From: Haladaptatus halobius
GTDB taxonomy: Archaea > Halobacteriota > Halobacteria > Halobacteriales > Haladaptataceae
NCBI RefSeq assembly: GCF_020618475.1
Contig: NZ_CP085336.1
Location: 62,001 to 126,000, forward strand
Reading direction: 5' to 3'
DNA length: 64,000 bases
The notes below the pieces were generated by a model, which did no database searches, was not told the origin of the DNA, and worked only from the letters and a program-made list of their open reading frames with translations. The position numbers were made by a program, and so were the translations under genes. How positions within the stretch are numbered: position 1 is the stretch's first letter; each line of letters begins with the position of its first letter. Below, in pieces: positions 27,614 through 37,135 of this stretch.

Positions 27614-28204
27614 CTATGTATCAACCGTTTTTGAGGGTGTTTTTTCTATCTCTGCTTCTTTTTCTATCTCTGTTTCCATACTAATTCCTAAGATATCTTC
27701 TGCGGCAAGCCACCAAATACATAGTGCTGATAGCCATGCAGAAGCGCCAGCAGCAATATTGAGAGTAGCATTCGAGAGTATAAAGTTTATACCGGCGAAC
27801 AACACTAGTAGAAACAAGGATATGAACGCCCCTTGAATCTGCCAGCCCATTTGATTTTTAAAGGCTGGATATCCCAGGAGTGCAATCGGAACGAGAAGTG
27901 CAAGGAAGTAGGTTGCCATTGCTTGCGGCGTCACCAAATGCAATACATGACCTACCGTTTCAAGCATAAAGAGACCGAACAACCAGATTCCAAATGTTGC
28001 AACTACTGAACCGATATAGGTTTTGCCTTGCGAAATTTCCCATAGACCGCCAATACTTTCACCTACTGCCGCTATGAAGATAGCGAATACTAATGCGCCT
28101 GCTGCGTCAGGTGCTATCAGTAGTTCAGCCCCTAAAACGGCAAGTGAATAACCGAACAGTAGTAGGGGGAAGATTCCAGGATTGACTGATTTATCTTGTG
28201 CCAT
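27614..28204 (-). CDS. GPR1/FUN34/YaaH-family acetate or short-acid transporter
   Basis: About 196 residues with six membrane helices. NPGIFPLLLFGYSLAVLGAE corresponds to the family NPAPLGL start motif, and an internal YFLALLVPIALLGYPAFKNQ helix pair follows. Known members move acetate or succinate with protons. It ends with a charged short repeat (EIEKEAEIEK) encoded by a pyrimidine-rich tandem repeat. Lying among acyl-CoA genes it may import a small carboxylate or export acetate. Start ATG 28204 (MAQDKSVNPG) is preferred. Confidence 0.82.
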   Translation of the reverse strand: MAQDKSVNPGIFPLLLFGYSLAVLGAELLIAPDAAGALVFAIFIAAVGESIGGLWEISQGKTYIGSVVATFGIWLFGLFMLETVGHVLHLVTPQAMATYFLALLVPIALLGYPAFKNQMGWQIQGAFISLFLLVLFAGINFILSNATLNIAAGASAWLSALCIWWLAAEDILGISMETEIEKEAEIEKTPSKTVDT

Positions 28205-28377
28205 GGTCCAACACACCCATGATTGACAACAACGAAATATATGTGTTATGGTCTCGGTTATTTTTGCCAGGATTCTATCATAGCAATTCAGGATAATTCC
28301 CAGTTTATCATATTACTACTACTAACGCCGTTATATTCGGTTCATAATCCGAACAAAGAAACACCGACCGATCTTGC

Positions 28378-29154
28378 CTAATTACCAGTAAAATCGGGAT
28401 CTCGTTTTTCTCGAAACGCTTCTATTCCTTCCTTATGATCCCGTGTTTCCAGAAGAGTGCTCTGAGCTAGCGACTCGAGTAAACTTGCTGTTTGAGTGTC
28501 CTGGTTCCAAGCAGTATCGATGACACGCTTAGCTAATCCGAGGGCCTGTGGTGGTTGCTGGAGAAGATCGTGTGCGTATTCTTGAGCGGCATGAGCTGGG
28601 TCCTCCGCAATTCGCTCAATAACACCTAACTCAAGTGCTTGTTCTCCATCGAACAATTCTCCGGTGAAAATAAGATCTTTTGCTTTTCCAGGCCCAACGA
28701 GCTGAACAAAGCGAGAACATCCACCAAGTCCAGGAATGAGACCGATATTATGTTCGGGAAAGCCAAGAGTAGCGTCAGGCGATGCAATTCGAACGTCACA
28801 TGCCAATGCGAGTTCGAGTCCGCCGCCGACGCAGGTGCCATTGATGGCTGCAATGACTGGTTTTTCGAGTTGTTCTAACCCATCAAATACACGGCCAAGA
28901 ATCCGCGAATTCGACCGGAACTCTTGTGTTGTCCACTCTTGGGCTTCTTCGAATAATCCGATATCAGCACCGACGGAGAACACATCCTCAGCGCCTAAAA
29001 ACACAACCACTCGTATTCTGTCTTCCCGAAGTACTTCCAATACATCTGCTAGCTCGTGGCGAACTTGTTGACTAATCGTGTTCACCGGTTCGTTATCCAA
29101 TTGGACCGTTGCAACTCCGTCCGAAATCGTTAGGTCGAGCGTTTCAAACTGCAT
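28378..29154 (-). CDS. enoyl-CoA hydratase/isomerase family protein
   Basis: A 258-residue crotonase. The oxyanion-hole and catalytic segments are CVGGGLELALACDVRIASPD and GFPEHNIGLIPGLGG, retaining both glutamates expected for hydration. It is one of three crotonases in the island (others at 38595 and 51749). It is divergent from the hotdog thioesterase gene at 29436. A beta-oxidation or ring-fission-product step is likely; the exact substrate cannot be told. Confidence 0.88.
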   Translation of the reverse strand: MQFETLDLTISDGVATVQLDNEPVNTISQQVRHELADVLEVLREDRIRVVVFLGAEDVFSVGADIGLFEEAQEWTTQEFRSNSRILGRVFDGLEQLEKPVIAAINGTCVGGGLELALACDVRIASPDATLGFPEHNIGLIPGLGGCSRFVQLVGPGKAKDLIFTGELFDGEQALELGVIERIAEDPAHAAQEYAHDLLQQPPQALGLAKRVIDTAWNQDTQTASLLESLAQSTLLETRDHKEGIEAFREKRDPDFTGN

Positions 29155-29435
29155 ACTCCTTATTCCGTACTCACCCTATATGATTCTGTGGTGTTGAGCG
29201 GTAGTCTATCTCACTTCGAAACAATATCACAGACAAAGGCAACAAGGCTCTCAGTCAACACTAAAGACGAGTTCTTTACCGTCATCTTGTAGTGTCCACG
29301 AAAACCGCTCTTTCGATACTGAATCAACTATTGACCAATGCTGCATTGTAGATCGCAAGCGTATGCTTAGGGACGATCTCGTATTGTTTGCCGTTTTCTA
29401 TACTTTAGTAGTGCCTGATGAGGTACCGAAGTGAT

Positions 29436-30278
29436 ATGCAAACCATTGCCAATCACCGAGTACGTTTCGGTGATCTTGCTGGGTCGCTAGTTCACGGCGC
29501 GAAGTTCTTCGATTGGCAGTTAATTTCCACCCAAGAGGTAGCCATGGCGTTTGACTACCCCTTTGAAGAAATCCTTGCTGCCGATGGTATTCCCTATGCA
29601 CCAGTAGTCGTTAGCACCTCGGTCGAGCGCTATCCCACCGTGGGAGACACTATCTCTGTCGAAACAGTTCCACGGAGCGTCGGGGACTCAAGCGTGGAAC
29701 TGGTATACAAGATGGTAAACAGTGACGGTGAACATCTGGCAACAGCGCAAATGACCCATGTAACTATTTCGCCAACTGGAACTGCAGTACCACTTCCCGA
29801 AGGGGTTCGCTCGACCTTTACTGACGCTTGTGTGGATTGCAATCCCACTGTCGGCCCAAGTACGGAAACCAGTGGAAACAAAGAACTCCCGTCGTTTTCA
29901 TCGACATTCCCGATTCGTAGTCCCTATATCGAGGGGGCGGAGTTAGCCTATTTCGAAGAATATCCACGATTTGCAGATATTGCCCTTGAAGAATATCTCA
30001 GTGAACAAGGAATGAGCATTACCGAATTACAGGGGGAAAAACAGCCGTATCGCATTCGCAACTGGAACTGGGAATTCAAGGCACCCGTGCAGTTCGAGTC
30101 GACACTAACTGTTACATGTGACGTACTAGCGGTCGAACGTGAAACAATTCGCATTGCCCATGAGTTGTCCAGCAATGGTCAAACCAACATCAAAGGTGTC
30201 ACCGAATACGGCTGTTATAATCGGTCGGGTACTCCTGTACCGTTTGATGAGGCGATGCTCACGCCGTTTACGGCATAA
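29436..30278 (+). CDS. double-hotdog acyl-CoA thioesterase-like protein
   Basis: About 280 residues from ATG 29436 (MQTIANHRVRFGDLAGSLVH). The first half resembles 4-hydroxybenzoyl-CoA thioesterase-type hotdogs (RVRFGDLAG, FFDWQLISTQE, PTVGDTISVETV). The second half repeats the fold less clearly (RIRNWNWEFKAPVQFESTLT). Tandem hotdogs are known in acyl-CoA and acyl-ACP thioesterases. It sits upstream of the CoA-transferase pair on the same strand and may release CoA from dead-end or overflow thioesters. The second hotdog begins about residue 150. Confidence 0.7.
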   Translation: MQTIANHRVRFGDLAGSLVHGAKFFDWQLISTQEVAMAFDYPFEEILAADGIPYAPVVVSTSVERYPTVGDTISVETVPRSVGDSSVELVYKMVNSDGEHLATAQMTHVTISPTGTAVPLPEGVRSTFTDACVDCNPTVGPSTETSGNKELPSFSSTFPIRSPYIEGAELAYFEEYPRFADIALEEYLSEQGMSITELQGEKQPYRIRNWNWEFKAPVQFESTLTVTCDVLAVERETIRIAHELSSNGQTNIKGVTEYGCYNRSGTPVPFDEAMLTPFTA

Positions 30279-30542
30279 ACACTCATCTTCTGCGGGTGGA
30301 TCTCCTACTGCATAAAATCAGAATAGATTTTCAGCAAAGCTGGAGTTCTTCTCAAATTGGCTCACCTCATTATTGTAGTATGGCGATCAAACGGTTTTGC
30401 CAGACTTGGTTGAATTCTATGTTGATTTTCGACCCTTCGGTAAACAGTGCACGCTTCTTTGAAAACAACTTCAAGACCAAGAGGCTACCACGAATTCAGC
30501 AGCGGAGGGGTTTATATACGATTGTCGAGTAGTAAACCGCGT

Positions 30543-31439
30543 ATGTCAAGGGATAAGATAGCCAGCATGAGCGATGCTATTGCTGATATTACGGCCGGCA
30601 GTTCCGTTGCCCTTGGGTTGGCACTAGAACATGCAATACCATTTGCCGCTGGCCATGAGCTAATTCGACAGGGAATTTCGGACCTCACGTTGATTGGCCC
30701 GATCAGTGATGTGCTTTTCGACCAGCTAATTGGGGCTGGGTTAGTAGAACACATTCGCGCTGCATGGATTGGGAATGTAAGTACAGGCACTGGCCATTGT
30801 TTCCGACGAGCAGTCGAGAGCGACAATCTCACAGTCGAGAACCATTCAAATTTCAGCATTGCACTTGCGCTAAAGGCAGCTGGGATGGGCGTGCCCTACC
30901 TCCCAACACGATCGTTATTGGGGAGCGACATTCTCAAAGAGAACAACCAGTTCATTGAAACCGAAGATCCCTTCGAAGGAGAGTCCGTGGTTCTCATTCC
31001 AGCTATCGCCCCAGATTGGGCAATTGTTCATGTACAACGAGCTGATCCATACGGCGACGCTCACTTCTGGGGCAACACTGGAATTACTCATCCTGCTATC
31101 GAGGCAGCAGATTGCGTGATCTTGACCACTGAAGAAATCGTCGAGCCGTCGGTGATCAAGAGTGACCCAAGCAGAACCAGCATCACTCGCGACCAAGTGA
31201 CCGCCGTCGTTGAGGTGCCACACGGAGCTCATCCGTCACCGGTAGCCGGCTACTATAACCGTGACAACCAGTACTTCCTTGACTACTACAAGTGGACCGA
31301 AAGTCACTCAGCGTATGAGGAATGGGTTACAGAGTGGGTGTATGATGTTGATTCGCGTGCGGAATACTACGAAAAGGTAGACGCGGATCTCTCACTATCC
31401 GTCGATTGTCCCGCTGCGGAGGTGAATTATGGCCAGTGA
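30543..31439 (+). CDS. class I CoA-transferase subunit A (GctA-like)
   Basis: About 298 residues from ATG 30543 (MSRDKIASMSDAIADITAGS). The glycine-rich start SDAIADITAGSSVALGLA and the later HVQRADPYGDAHFWGNTGIT follow the alpha subunit of glutaconate-type CoA-transferases, with the typical C-terminal VTAVVEVPHGAHPSPVAGYY. It overlaps subunit B by 11 bases (ATG 31429), so the two are translated together. The complex moves CoA between an acyl-CoA donor and a carboxylic acid in the cytoplasm. The acceptor may be an aromatic or dicarboxylic acid of the island. Confidence 0.85.
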   Translation: MSRDKIASMSDAIADITAGSSVALGLALEHAIPFAAGHELIRQGISDLTLIGPISDVLFDQLIGAGLVEHIRAAWIGNVSTGTGHCFRRAVESDNLTVENHSNFSIALALKAAGMGVPYLPTRSLLGSDILKENNQFIETEDPFEGESVVLIPAIAPDWAIVHVQRADPYGDAHFWGNTGITHPAIEAADCVILTTEEIVEPSVIKSDPSRTSITRDQVTAVVEVPHGAHPSPVAGYYNRDNQYFLDYYKWTESHSAYEEWVTEWVYDVDSRAEYYEKVDADLSLSVDCPAAEVNYGQ

Positions 31440-32205
31440 CGATCACGAATATACTGACCGAGAACTGATGGTGAGCGCTGCGGCCCGTGAGATTGAGGAT
31501 GGAGACGTGGCATTCGTCGGGATGCGTCTCCCATTAATTGCATTCCAGCTGGCCGTTAGCACCCATGCGCCGAATGCACTCTCAGTCTTTGAAAGCGGTG
31601 TTGTACGTGATGCTCCGGCAGATGGATTTATTCATACAATGTGCGACCTCCCGAACCTCAATTGTGCCGTTGCGACAACGGATATGATCGACATCATGAG
31701 CCGATTACAACGGGGTGATGTTGATGTTGGATTCCTCGGCGGTGCTGAGATTGATCGACGCGGCAACTTAAATACAACACGAGTACAGGCTAGTGAGCAA
31801 GAAATCCGACTCCCGGGAAGCGGCGGTGCTTGTGACATTGCGTGCATGGCTGGCCGAACTGTGATCCTGATGGCCCACGAATCCCGCCGGTTCGTCGAAG
31901 AAGTCCACTACAATACTAGCCCCGGATACGGAGAGGGTAAAGAGTGGCGGACTGAGAACGACGTACCAGGAGGGGGCCCTGACGTACTAGTCACTACAAA
32001 GTCGACGTTCGGTTTCCATGACGGCGAACTCGTTCTCAAAACGACGCATCCAGGCGTGTCGGTTAACGAAGTGAAAGCCGACTTTCCTTGGGAATTGCAG
32101 ACGACAGCCGATGTTGGGCAGGGGAAGGTCGAGGAGACACCTGAGCCTACGGAGGGAGAGCTATCGCTAATTCGCAAATTCGATCCTGAAGGATTTTGGA
32201 CTTAA
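31429..32205 (+). CDS. class I CoA-transferase subunit B (GctB-like)
   Basis: A 258-residue beta subunit. LSVFESGVV holds Glu55, at the place of the catalytic glutamate of glutaconate CoA-transferase (motif ESG). The later GFLGGAEIDRRGNLNTT, PGSGGACDIACMAGRTVILM and ITKSTF-like segment (VTTKSTFGF) match the family. Translationally coupled to subunit A and 78 bases upstream of a CoA ligase gene, giving two possible routes to activate the same class of acid. Confidence 0.88.
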   Translation: MASDDHEYTDRELMVSAAAREIEDGDVAFVGMRLPLIAFQLAVSTHAPNALSVFESGVVRDAPADGFIHTMCDLPNLNCAVATTDMIDIMSRLQRGDVDVGFLGGAEIDRRGNLNTTRVQASEQEIRLPGSGGACDIACMAGRTVILMAHESRRFVEEVHYNTSPGYGEGKEWRTENDVPGGGPDVLVTTKSTFGFHDGELVLKTTHPGVSVNEVKADFPWELQTTADVGQGKVEETPEPTEGELSLIRKFDPEGFWT

Positions 32206-32283
32206 TAGTTGTTTTCTTGTAACCGTTGCCCGGTTCTAACCGCAAGTTATTTGCCCTGAAACCATAATCAATCACCTGGCGCT

Positions 32284-33936
32284 ATGCAAGACAATATCCC
32301 ACAGACGTACCTACCGGACGATCCCGACAGTCCAGACTTGGTACACGCGATACCAGAAGTTCACTACCCCAAGCAAATAAACGCCGCAACGGAATTGGTG
32401 GATCGACATGTGGAAGAAGGACGTGGAGAAAATGTTGCAATCTACTTTGAAGATGAGACGATTACATATAAAGAACTCCAAGTGCGGATTAATCGACTGG
32501 GAAACTCCCTTCTAAACTTGGGTATCGAACCAGGAGATAGAGTTGTAATTCGGTTTACGAACCGTCCAGAAGCGATTGTCTCCTGCCTGGCTACACAGAA
32601 GATTGGGGCAGTAGCGCTTCCCTCGATGAAACTCCTTAGAGCGAAGGAGCTTACGTACATTATCAACGATGCTGAAGCAACGGCGGTCATAGTGTATGAT
32701 GATCTGCTGAACGAGATTGAACAGGCAACAGACGATCTCAGGACGCTTGAGGAAATTGTGGTTGCAGAGCGAACTGATGTTGATCACGATTTTCATAGCT
32801 ATGACGATCTGATGGAGGATGCCTCTCGCGAGCTTAACGCATATGATACGCATTGCGATGATCTCGCACTCATGTTATATACGAGCGGAACTACAGGTCA
32901 GCCGAAAGGGGCAATTCATACCCATAGACAGGTACTCGCAACGGCCGATACGTATGCACGGTATTGTCTTTCCCCCACGGAGGAAGATGTCTTTGGCGGC
33001 AATCCACCGCTCCCATTTGCCTATGGATATGGTGACCTTGTGACGTTCCCACTTCGGTTCGGTGCGAGTACTAGTCTTGTCGAAAACGCCACTCCAGAGA
33101 CGCTCTTAGAAGCTATCGAGAACCATGGTATCACCATTTTTTGTTCGATCCCAACCGCATATAACCAGCTTCTTTCAAAGCATCCTGAGGGACCCGAGAA
33201 GTACGACGTTTCATCGCTCAGACTCGGAGTGAGTGCCGGCGAACCGCTAACTCCGAATACGTTTGAGCAGATTCAGGAGGAGTATGGTATAGAGATTTAC
33301 GATGGAATCGGAACGACGGAAATGCTCCACATTTTCATTAGTCATCGCCAAACGGACGAAGTTGACGCAAGCGCCACCGGATTTCCGGTACCCGGGTACG
33401 AGTGTAAGATCATTGATCCAGATACCGGTGAGGAGGTTCCACGAGGGACGCCAGGCTTATTAGCGGTTCGCGGTCCAACCGGTATGACCTATTGGAACCG
33501 CCCAGAGAAACAGGATGAAGTTGTGATCGATGGCTGGAGTCTTCCTGGGGATATCTTCGTTCAGCGAGAGGATGGACGCTTCGAATACAAGTCACGTCGT
33601 GACGATCTCATCATCTCCAGTGGTTATAATATTCCGGGGCCAGAAGTCGAGAGTGTACTTGAAGGACATACCGCAGTAGGTGAAGTCGCTGTAATAGGCA
33701 GTCCAGATCCAGAGCGCGGACAAATCGTCAAGGCGTTCATCGTTCCATCTCCTAATTTCGATCCAGATGACAACCTCATTGCGGAACTACAAAACCGAGT
33801 CAAGAACACACTCGCACCGTACAAGTACCCTCGAGAAATTCAATTTCTCGATGAACTCCCTCGTACGGAAACAGGGAAAATACAGCGAGTAAAGCTCCGG
33901 AAAGAAGAACAAAGCCAAGTTGACGAACCAGCCTGA
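32284..33936 (+). CDS. AMP-forming aryl/acyl-CoA ligase
   Basis: A 550-residue ANL-superfamily enzyme of benzoate-CoA-ligase type. The P-loop is YTSGTTGQPKGAIHTHRQ. Further motifs are YDGIGTTEMLHIF (A5), the hinge with SRRDDLIISSGYNI, and the C-terminal catalytic lysine in ETGKIQRVKLR. It activates a carboxylic acid through an acyl-AMP. The gene at 49900 is a close paralogue with near-identical motifs and length. Position beside the CoA-transferase and upstream of the phenylacetyl-CoA epoxidase operon makes an aromatic acid the likely substrate; phenylacetate is one option, benzoate-type acids another. Confidence 0.9.
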   Translation: MQDNIPQTYLPDDPDSPDLVHAIPEVHYPKQINAATELVDRHVEEGRGENVAIYFEDETITYKELQVRINRLGNSLLNLGIEPGDRVVIRFTNRPEAIVSCLATQKIGAVALPSMKLLRAKELTYIINDAEATAVIVYDDLLNEIEQATDDLRTLEEIVVAERTDVDHDFHSYDDLMEDASRELNAYDTHCDDLALMLYTSGTTGQPKGAIHTHRQVLATADTYARYCLSPTEEDVFGGNPPLPFAYGYGDLVTFPLRFGASTSLVENATPETLLEAIENHGITIFCSIPTAYNQLLSKHPEGPEKYDVSSLRLGVSAGEPLTPNTFEQIQEEYGIEIYDGIGTTEMLHIFISHRQTDEVDASATGFPVPGYECKIIDPDTGEEVPRGTPGLLAVRGPTGMTYWNRPEKQDEVVIDGWSLPGDIFVQREDGRFEYKSRRDDLIISSGYNIPGPEVESVLEGHTAVGEVAVIGSPDPERGQIVKAFIVPSPNFDPDDNLIAELQNRVKNTLAPYKYPREIQFLDELPRTETGKIQRVKLRKEEQSQVDEPA

Positions 33937-34507
33937 GCGGAGCTCTTTTTATGCTATTGGAAAGGAGCATGTTAGCCTGGCTGTCGGTGTTTGTGGAGAA
34001 TTAGTAACGATCAGTTCACTTCCTTTACACGTATGGATGGACAGTAGTTGCCAAGATAGCACTGAAACCCTGTTCTCCAGGATTATTTCACGTATAAGGT
34101 ATTTTCGAGAATCCTAATCTTACAAACGTACTTGGTGACCTCCGGGTACCGTCTCCACCTGAAAACACCGTTTTCGACCTTGTTATGCCCGTTTACAAAA
34201 TTTGATTACAGTTTTGTTTACGACTGGGGAGGAGAGAAGGCGCAACTCGTCCTATATACCATTATCAAACATTAAATACCGCAAGAGGACCGTTACAATA
34301 CTATCGCTGTAATCCATTCTCGCGAGTGTGACGTTCATTCGTTACAGCCATAGTGATGTAATGGAAGATCCATTCGCGAAGGGCCCTGATTAGGAAATTT
34401 GAACAGATAGATTTCGAGACTGGTGTAAACAGAGAACGTAAACATTGCTGAAAACACAGATCTAGCTCAAATTCGTAAGTACAGAAAATCAATGGAGTTG
34501 GAAACTA
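33937..34507. other. intergenic region without a recognised gene
   Basis: About 570 bases between the converging ligase and ferredoxin genes. Only short unsupported open frames occur, with no RNA gene or element visible. Confidence 0.45.
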
Positions 34508-34789
34508 CTACGGACCGGTGTTCGTCTCGATTTTCACGTCGGATCGTGGTTTCGCGATACACGTGAGCACGTACCCTTCTTCGCGCTCTGTGTCGGAGAG
34601 AAACATCCCTTCTGTTTGATCAACTTCTCCTTCAATGACCATGCCTGAGCAAACTCCACAGACTCCCATTCGACACTGATATGGGAGTTCGAGGCCGGAA
34701 TCCTCTGCAGCCTCCAAAATCGGCTGATTCTCGGGAACCTCTATCATGACATCTTCATTGACGAATTCTACGTTATGAGTCTCAACCAT
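34508..34789 (-). CDS. plant-type 2Fe-2S ferredoxin, probable epoxidase electron donor
   Basis: A 93-residue ferredoxin with the cluster ligands Cys39, Cys44, Cys47 (CRMGVCGVC) and Cys77 (VLTCIAK). It corresponds to the isolated C-terminal ferredoxin domain of bacterial PaaE, the reductase of phenylacetyl-CoA epoxidase, with no flavin domain attached. It lies about 850 bases from the divergent paa operon. It would deliver electrons to the di-iron centre, with a separate reductase outside the window; that role is inference. It overlaps or abuts the acetyltransferase stop, so the pair is co-transcribed. Confidence 0.85.
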   Translation of the reverse strand: MVETHNVEFVNEDVMIEVPENQPILEAAEDSGLELPYQCRMGVCGVCSGMVIEGEVDQTEGMFLSDTEREEGYVLTCIAKPRSDVKIETNTGP

Positions 34790-34791
34790 TG

Positions 34792-35274
34792 TCACTCTAG
34801 CTGTTTCTCGAAGATATGTTCGACGGGGGTGAACCCAAGTGCTGAATATTTCTTCTGTGCTTTTGCATCACCTTCGATAGCATTGATGCGATAGAAATTC
34901 ACATCACGAGGTGAAGTGGTAAACCACTCCTCGGCAGTCTCAAGGAGTGCTCGTCCAATTCCTTCACCCCTGTAAGACTCTATCACGTAGAGGCCGTTGA
35001 TGTGCCCATGGTCTTCAAGCCGAAAGATGGGATGGTTCCCCATTATTCGTGCTTCAGCGACACCGACAAGTTCGTTATCAACTTCTGCGACGACGACCGT
35101 ACCATATTTTGAGTCAACCAATTGGTTCTCAAAGTAAGAGAGCCACCGTTCGTCAGCACTCTCCTTATGCCGATATCGCTCATCGTACTTGGAGAGATGA
35201 TCCGTAAATCCATGCCACAATTCAAGGAGGGCGTCGCCATCCTGAGCATCTGCAAGTCTGATTGTGAATTCCAT
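34792..35274 (-). CDS. GNAT-family N-acetyltransferase
   Basis: A 160-residue GNAT protein. The acetyl-CoA binding segment is YVIESYRGEGIGRALLETAE (R-x-x-G-x-G) and the C-terminal FYRINAIEGDAKAQKKYSAL gives the usual alpha/beta end. Its stop lies against the ferredoxin start. Substrate unknown. Its pairing with the ferredoxin near the paa operon may be incidental. Confidence 0.85.
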   Translation of the reverse strand: MEFTIRLADAQDGDALLELWHGFTDHLSKYDERYRHKESADERWLSYFENQLVDSKYGTVVVAEVDNELVGVAEARIMGNHPIFRLEDHGHINGLYVIESYRGEGIGRALLETAEEWFTTSPRDVNFYRINAIEGDAKAQKKYSALGFTPVEHIFEKQLE

Positions 35275-35637
35275 ATATAGGAGTCAAACACATGCGATAA
35301 ATAAGTTGCCCCCAAAGGATGTTAGATTCCATATAGGTGCTCTACTCGGTTACTAAGGATCAAGGTGAGAGTGCTCGGTGGGAGATCGAATTTGCGTTCG
35401 AAATTAGTTGAGTGTTCCCTGAGTGTCGCCCGTACCACGCTATTTATCCGCCAGAACGGGTATGTACGGACGTGAGAGTCAATAACGCCATTAGATGGTG
35501 TCTGGAGATTGATGCTGTGGTTTCACCGGCTGTCCGTTGCCTCAAGTCGTACGAGCAGGTAGTTCTGGCTGACACATGGTTTACCATAGCAAGTATTATA
35601 TGTGCGCGTCGGTAATCCAAGAAAGGAGGGACGTAAG
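35275..35637. other. divergent regulatory region before the paa operon
   Basis: About 360 bases between the divergent acetyltransferase and paaA genes. No gene is visible. Its right end carries the TATA-like and ribosome-binding sequences listed separately. Confidence 0.5.
35594..35630 (+). promoter_or_regulatory. paaA: promoter and strong Shine-Dalgarno of the paa operon
   Basis: TATTATAT at 35594-35601 followed by GGAGG at 35625-35629, eight bases before ATG 35638. Unlike the leaderless genes nearby, this operon appears to have a short leader with a full Shine-Dalgarno, and this decides the paaA start. Confidence 0.6.
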
Positions 35638-36558
35638 ATGGTTAGCGAACAGCAGTTCAAAGAGGAACTGCAAAACGGACGGATGATCGAATCGACCGAA
35701 GAAATGACGGATGGCTACCTCGATGCGCTGAAAACAATCCTTAAAGTGTCTGGGGACACGGAGCTAATGAGTGCCCCAGCGTACTACGAGCAGTCGTTGA
35801 ATGCACCCAGTCTGAACGCCCGGACATCCTGTGTGAGCGTGATTCAGGACGAACTTGGCCACGGCCACATCGCCTATCGCCTCCTTGAAGACCTGGGCAT
35901 GAGCCGTGAGGAGTTAGTCTACGGTCGCGACCCTCATGAGTTCCGGAACACCTACGGCTTTGACCAACACATCGACAACTTCGCTGAACTCGTCACTGCC
36001 CACGGTCTATTCGATCGAGCTGGTATCGTTCTCCTCAGCGATGTCCACGAAAATACCTCGTACGCACCGTGGAAACGCGCATTGACGAAGGTGAGTAAGG
36101 AAGAGCAATTCCACCTGCGACACGGTGAAACATGGATGCGTCGACTCGCGACGAAGAACGATAAAACGAAACAAAAGCTCCAAGAGGCAGTCGATTGGAT
36201 GTTCCCGATCGCGATTGAGTGGTTCGGTCTCCCCGATAACAAGAAAAAGCACAATGATCAGATTGATTATAGAATCAAGGGGTTGACCAACGATGAACTC
36301 CGGCAAGCTTGGATGGAACGAACCGTTCCGCTATGCAACGAACTCGACCTTAAAATCCCAGCTCATTACGACGAAGAGACTGACGAGTACGCCCTTGAGT
36401 ATGATCTTCCAGTTGCTTTCGACGAGGAGAACAAGGAATGGCTGTTTGACGAGCCCATTTCGTGGTCTGACGTGATCGATCGCTGGCGATCGCGCGGTCC
36501 GGCAAACGAGAAGTACGTCAACATGATCCAATCTGGGAAACTGGAGGGCTTGGCGTGA
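35638..36558 (+). CDS. paaA: phenylacetyl-CoA epoxidase catalytic subunit PaaA
   Basis: A 306-residue ferritin-like di-iron oxygenase subunit. Two-iron ligand motifs are SVIQDELGHGHIAYRLLEDL (Asp71-Glu-Leu-Gly-His) and VSKEEQFHLRHGETWMRRL (Glu156, His159). PaaA inserts oxygen into the ring of phenylacetyl-CoA to make the 1,2-epoxide. Length fits the family (about 310). It starts a tightly overlapping operon (each stop overlaps the next ATG by 4 bases). Regulation is probably from the strong promoter directly upstream. Related epoxidase substrates such as benzoyl-CoA (BoxB type) are less likely given PaaB and PaaC alongside. Confidence 0.88.
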   Translation: MVSEQQFKEELQNGRMIESTEEMTDGYLDALKTILKVSGDTELMSAPAYYEQSLNAPSLNARTSCVSVIQDELGHGHIAYRLLEDLGMSREELVYGRDPHEFRNTYGFDQHIDNFAELVTAHGLFDRAGIVLLSDVHENTSYAPWKRALTKVSKEEQFHLRHGETWMRRLATKNDKTKQKLQEAVDWMFPIAIEWFGLPDNKKKHNDQIDYRIKGLTNDELRQAWMERTVPLCNELDLKIPAHYDEETDEYALEYDLPVAFDEENKEWLFDEPISWSDVIDRWRSRGPANEKYVNMIQSGKLEGLA

Positions 36559-36929
36559 GCACGCACACTGCAGTCGGGGACGCTAATGGAATTACCATAG
36601 GTCCGGGCGAGGATACGTCGACGTTTGAACGGGAACTGTGGAGTCTCATCGACGAGATTCCGGATCCACACATACCCGTCAGTCTCGTTGAGATGGGCAT
36701 GATCTATGATATCCGGGAGAACGACGGCGATGTAACCGTCGAAATGACGTTCCCGTGCATGGGATGTCCCGCATACGAATTCATCCAAAACGATATCGAA
36801 AGTATGCTCCGTCCGGTTGAGGGAGTCACATCCGTCACGATCGACATCGTCTGGGATCCCGTCTGGTCGAAAGACATGCTTGAACCGAATGTCCGAGAAA
36901 AAATGCGTGACGCAGGAATTAGCCTATGA
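36555..36929 (+). CDS. DUF59/MIP18-type protein, N-terminal half of PaaD
   Basis: A 124-residue protein with the MIP18 fold: IPDPHIPVSLVEMGMIYDIR and FPCMGCPAYEFIQNDIESML, where CxxC matches the cluster-binding cysteines. Bacterial PaaD is a maturation factor with this domain plus a C-terminal zinc ribbon. Here the ribbon is absent from this gene and appears as a separate gene at 37893. It overlaps paaA by ATGA-type coupling. Probable role: iron or iron-sulfur assembly for the epoxidase. Confidence 0.85.
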   Translation: MSTHTAVGDANGITIGPGEDTSTFERELWSLIDEIPDPHIPVSLVEMGMIYDIRENDGDVTVEMTFPCMGCPAYEFIQNDIESMLRPVEGVTSVTIDIVWDPVWSKDMLEPNVREKMRDAGISL

Positions 36930-37135
36930 GATACGAAGTATTCGCCCAAATCAAACCCGGTGGTGACATCATTCATATCGGTCGTGTTGAAGCCGATAAC
37001 GGCCGATTAGCCAAGTCATATGCTAAGACGACATTTGACGAGGAGGACTGGAACTATCTAGCAGTAGTCGCAGAGGATGACCTCCTGGAGGTTACTGGTG
37101 ATCACAAAGCACCAACCCCTGAGGTGGATGCATGA
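36926..37135 (+). CDS. paaB: phenylacetyl-CoA epoxidase subunit PaaB
   Basis: A 69-residue protein starting MRYEVFAQIKPGGDIIHIGR with VEADNGRLAKSYAKTTFDE and LAVVAEDDLLEV. This is the compact PaaB fold (about 70-95 residues), a structural bridging subunit of the epoxidase complex without catalytic residues. Overlaps both neighbours by 4 bases. Confidence 0.85.
   Translation: MRYEVFAQIKPGGDIIHIGRVEADNGRLAKSYAKTTFDEEDWNYLAVVAEDDLLEVTGDHKAPTPEVDA

Noticed and set aside
27640..27680. Pyrimidine-rich tandem repeat resembling a terminator
   Set aside because: It is within the transporter gene and encodes the repeated EIEKEAEIEK tail on the minus strand.
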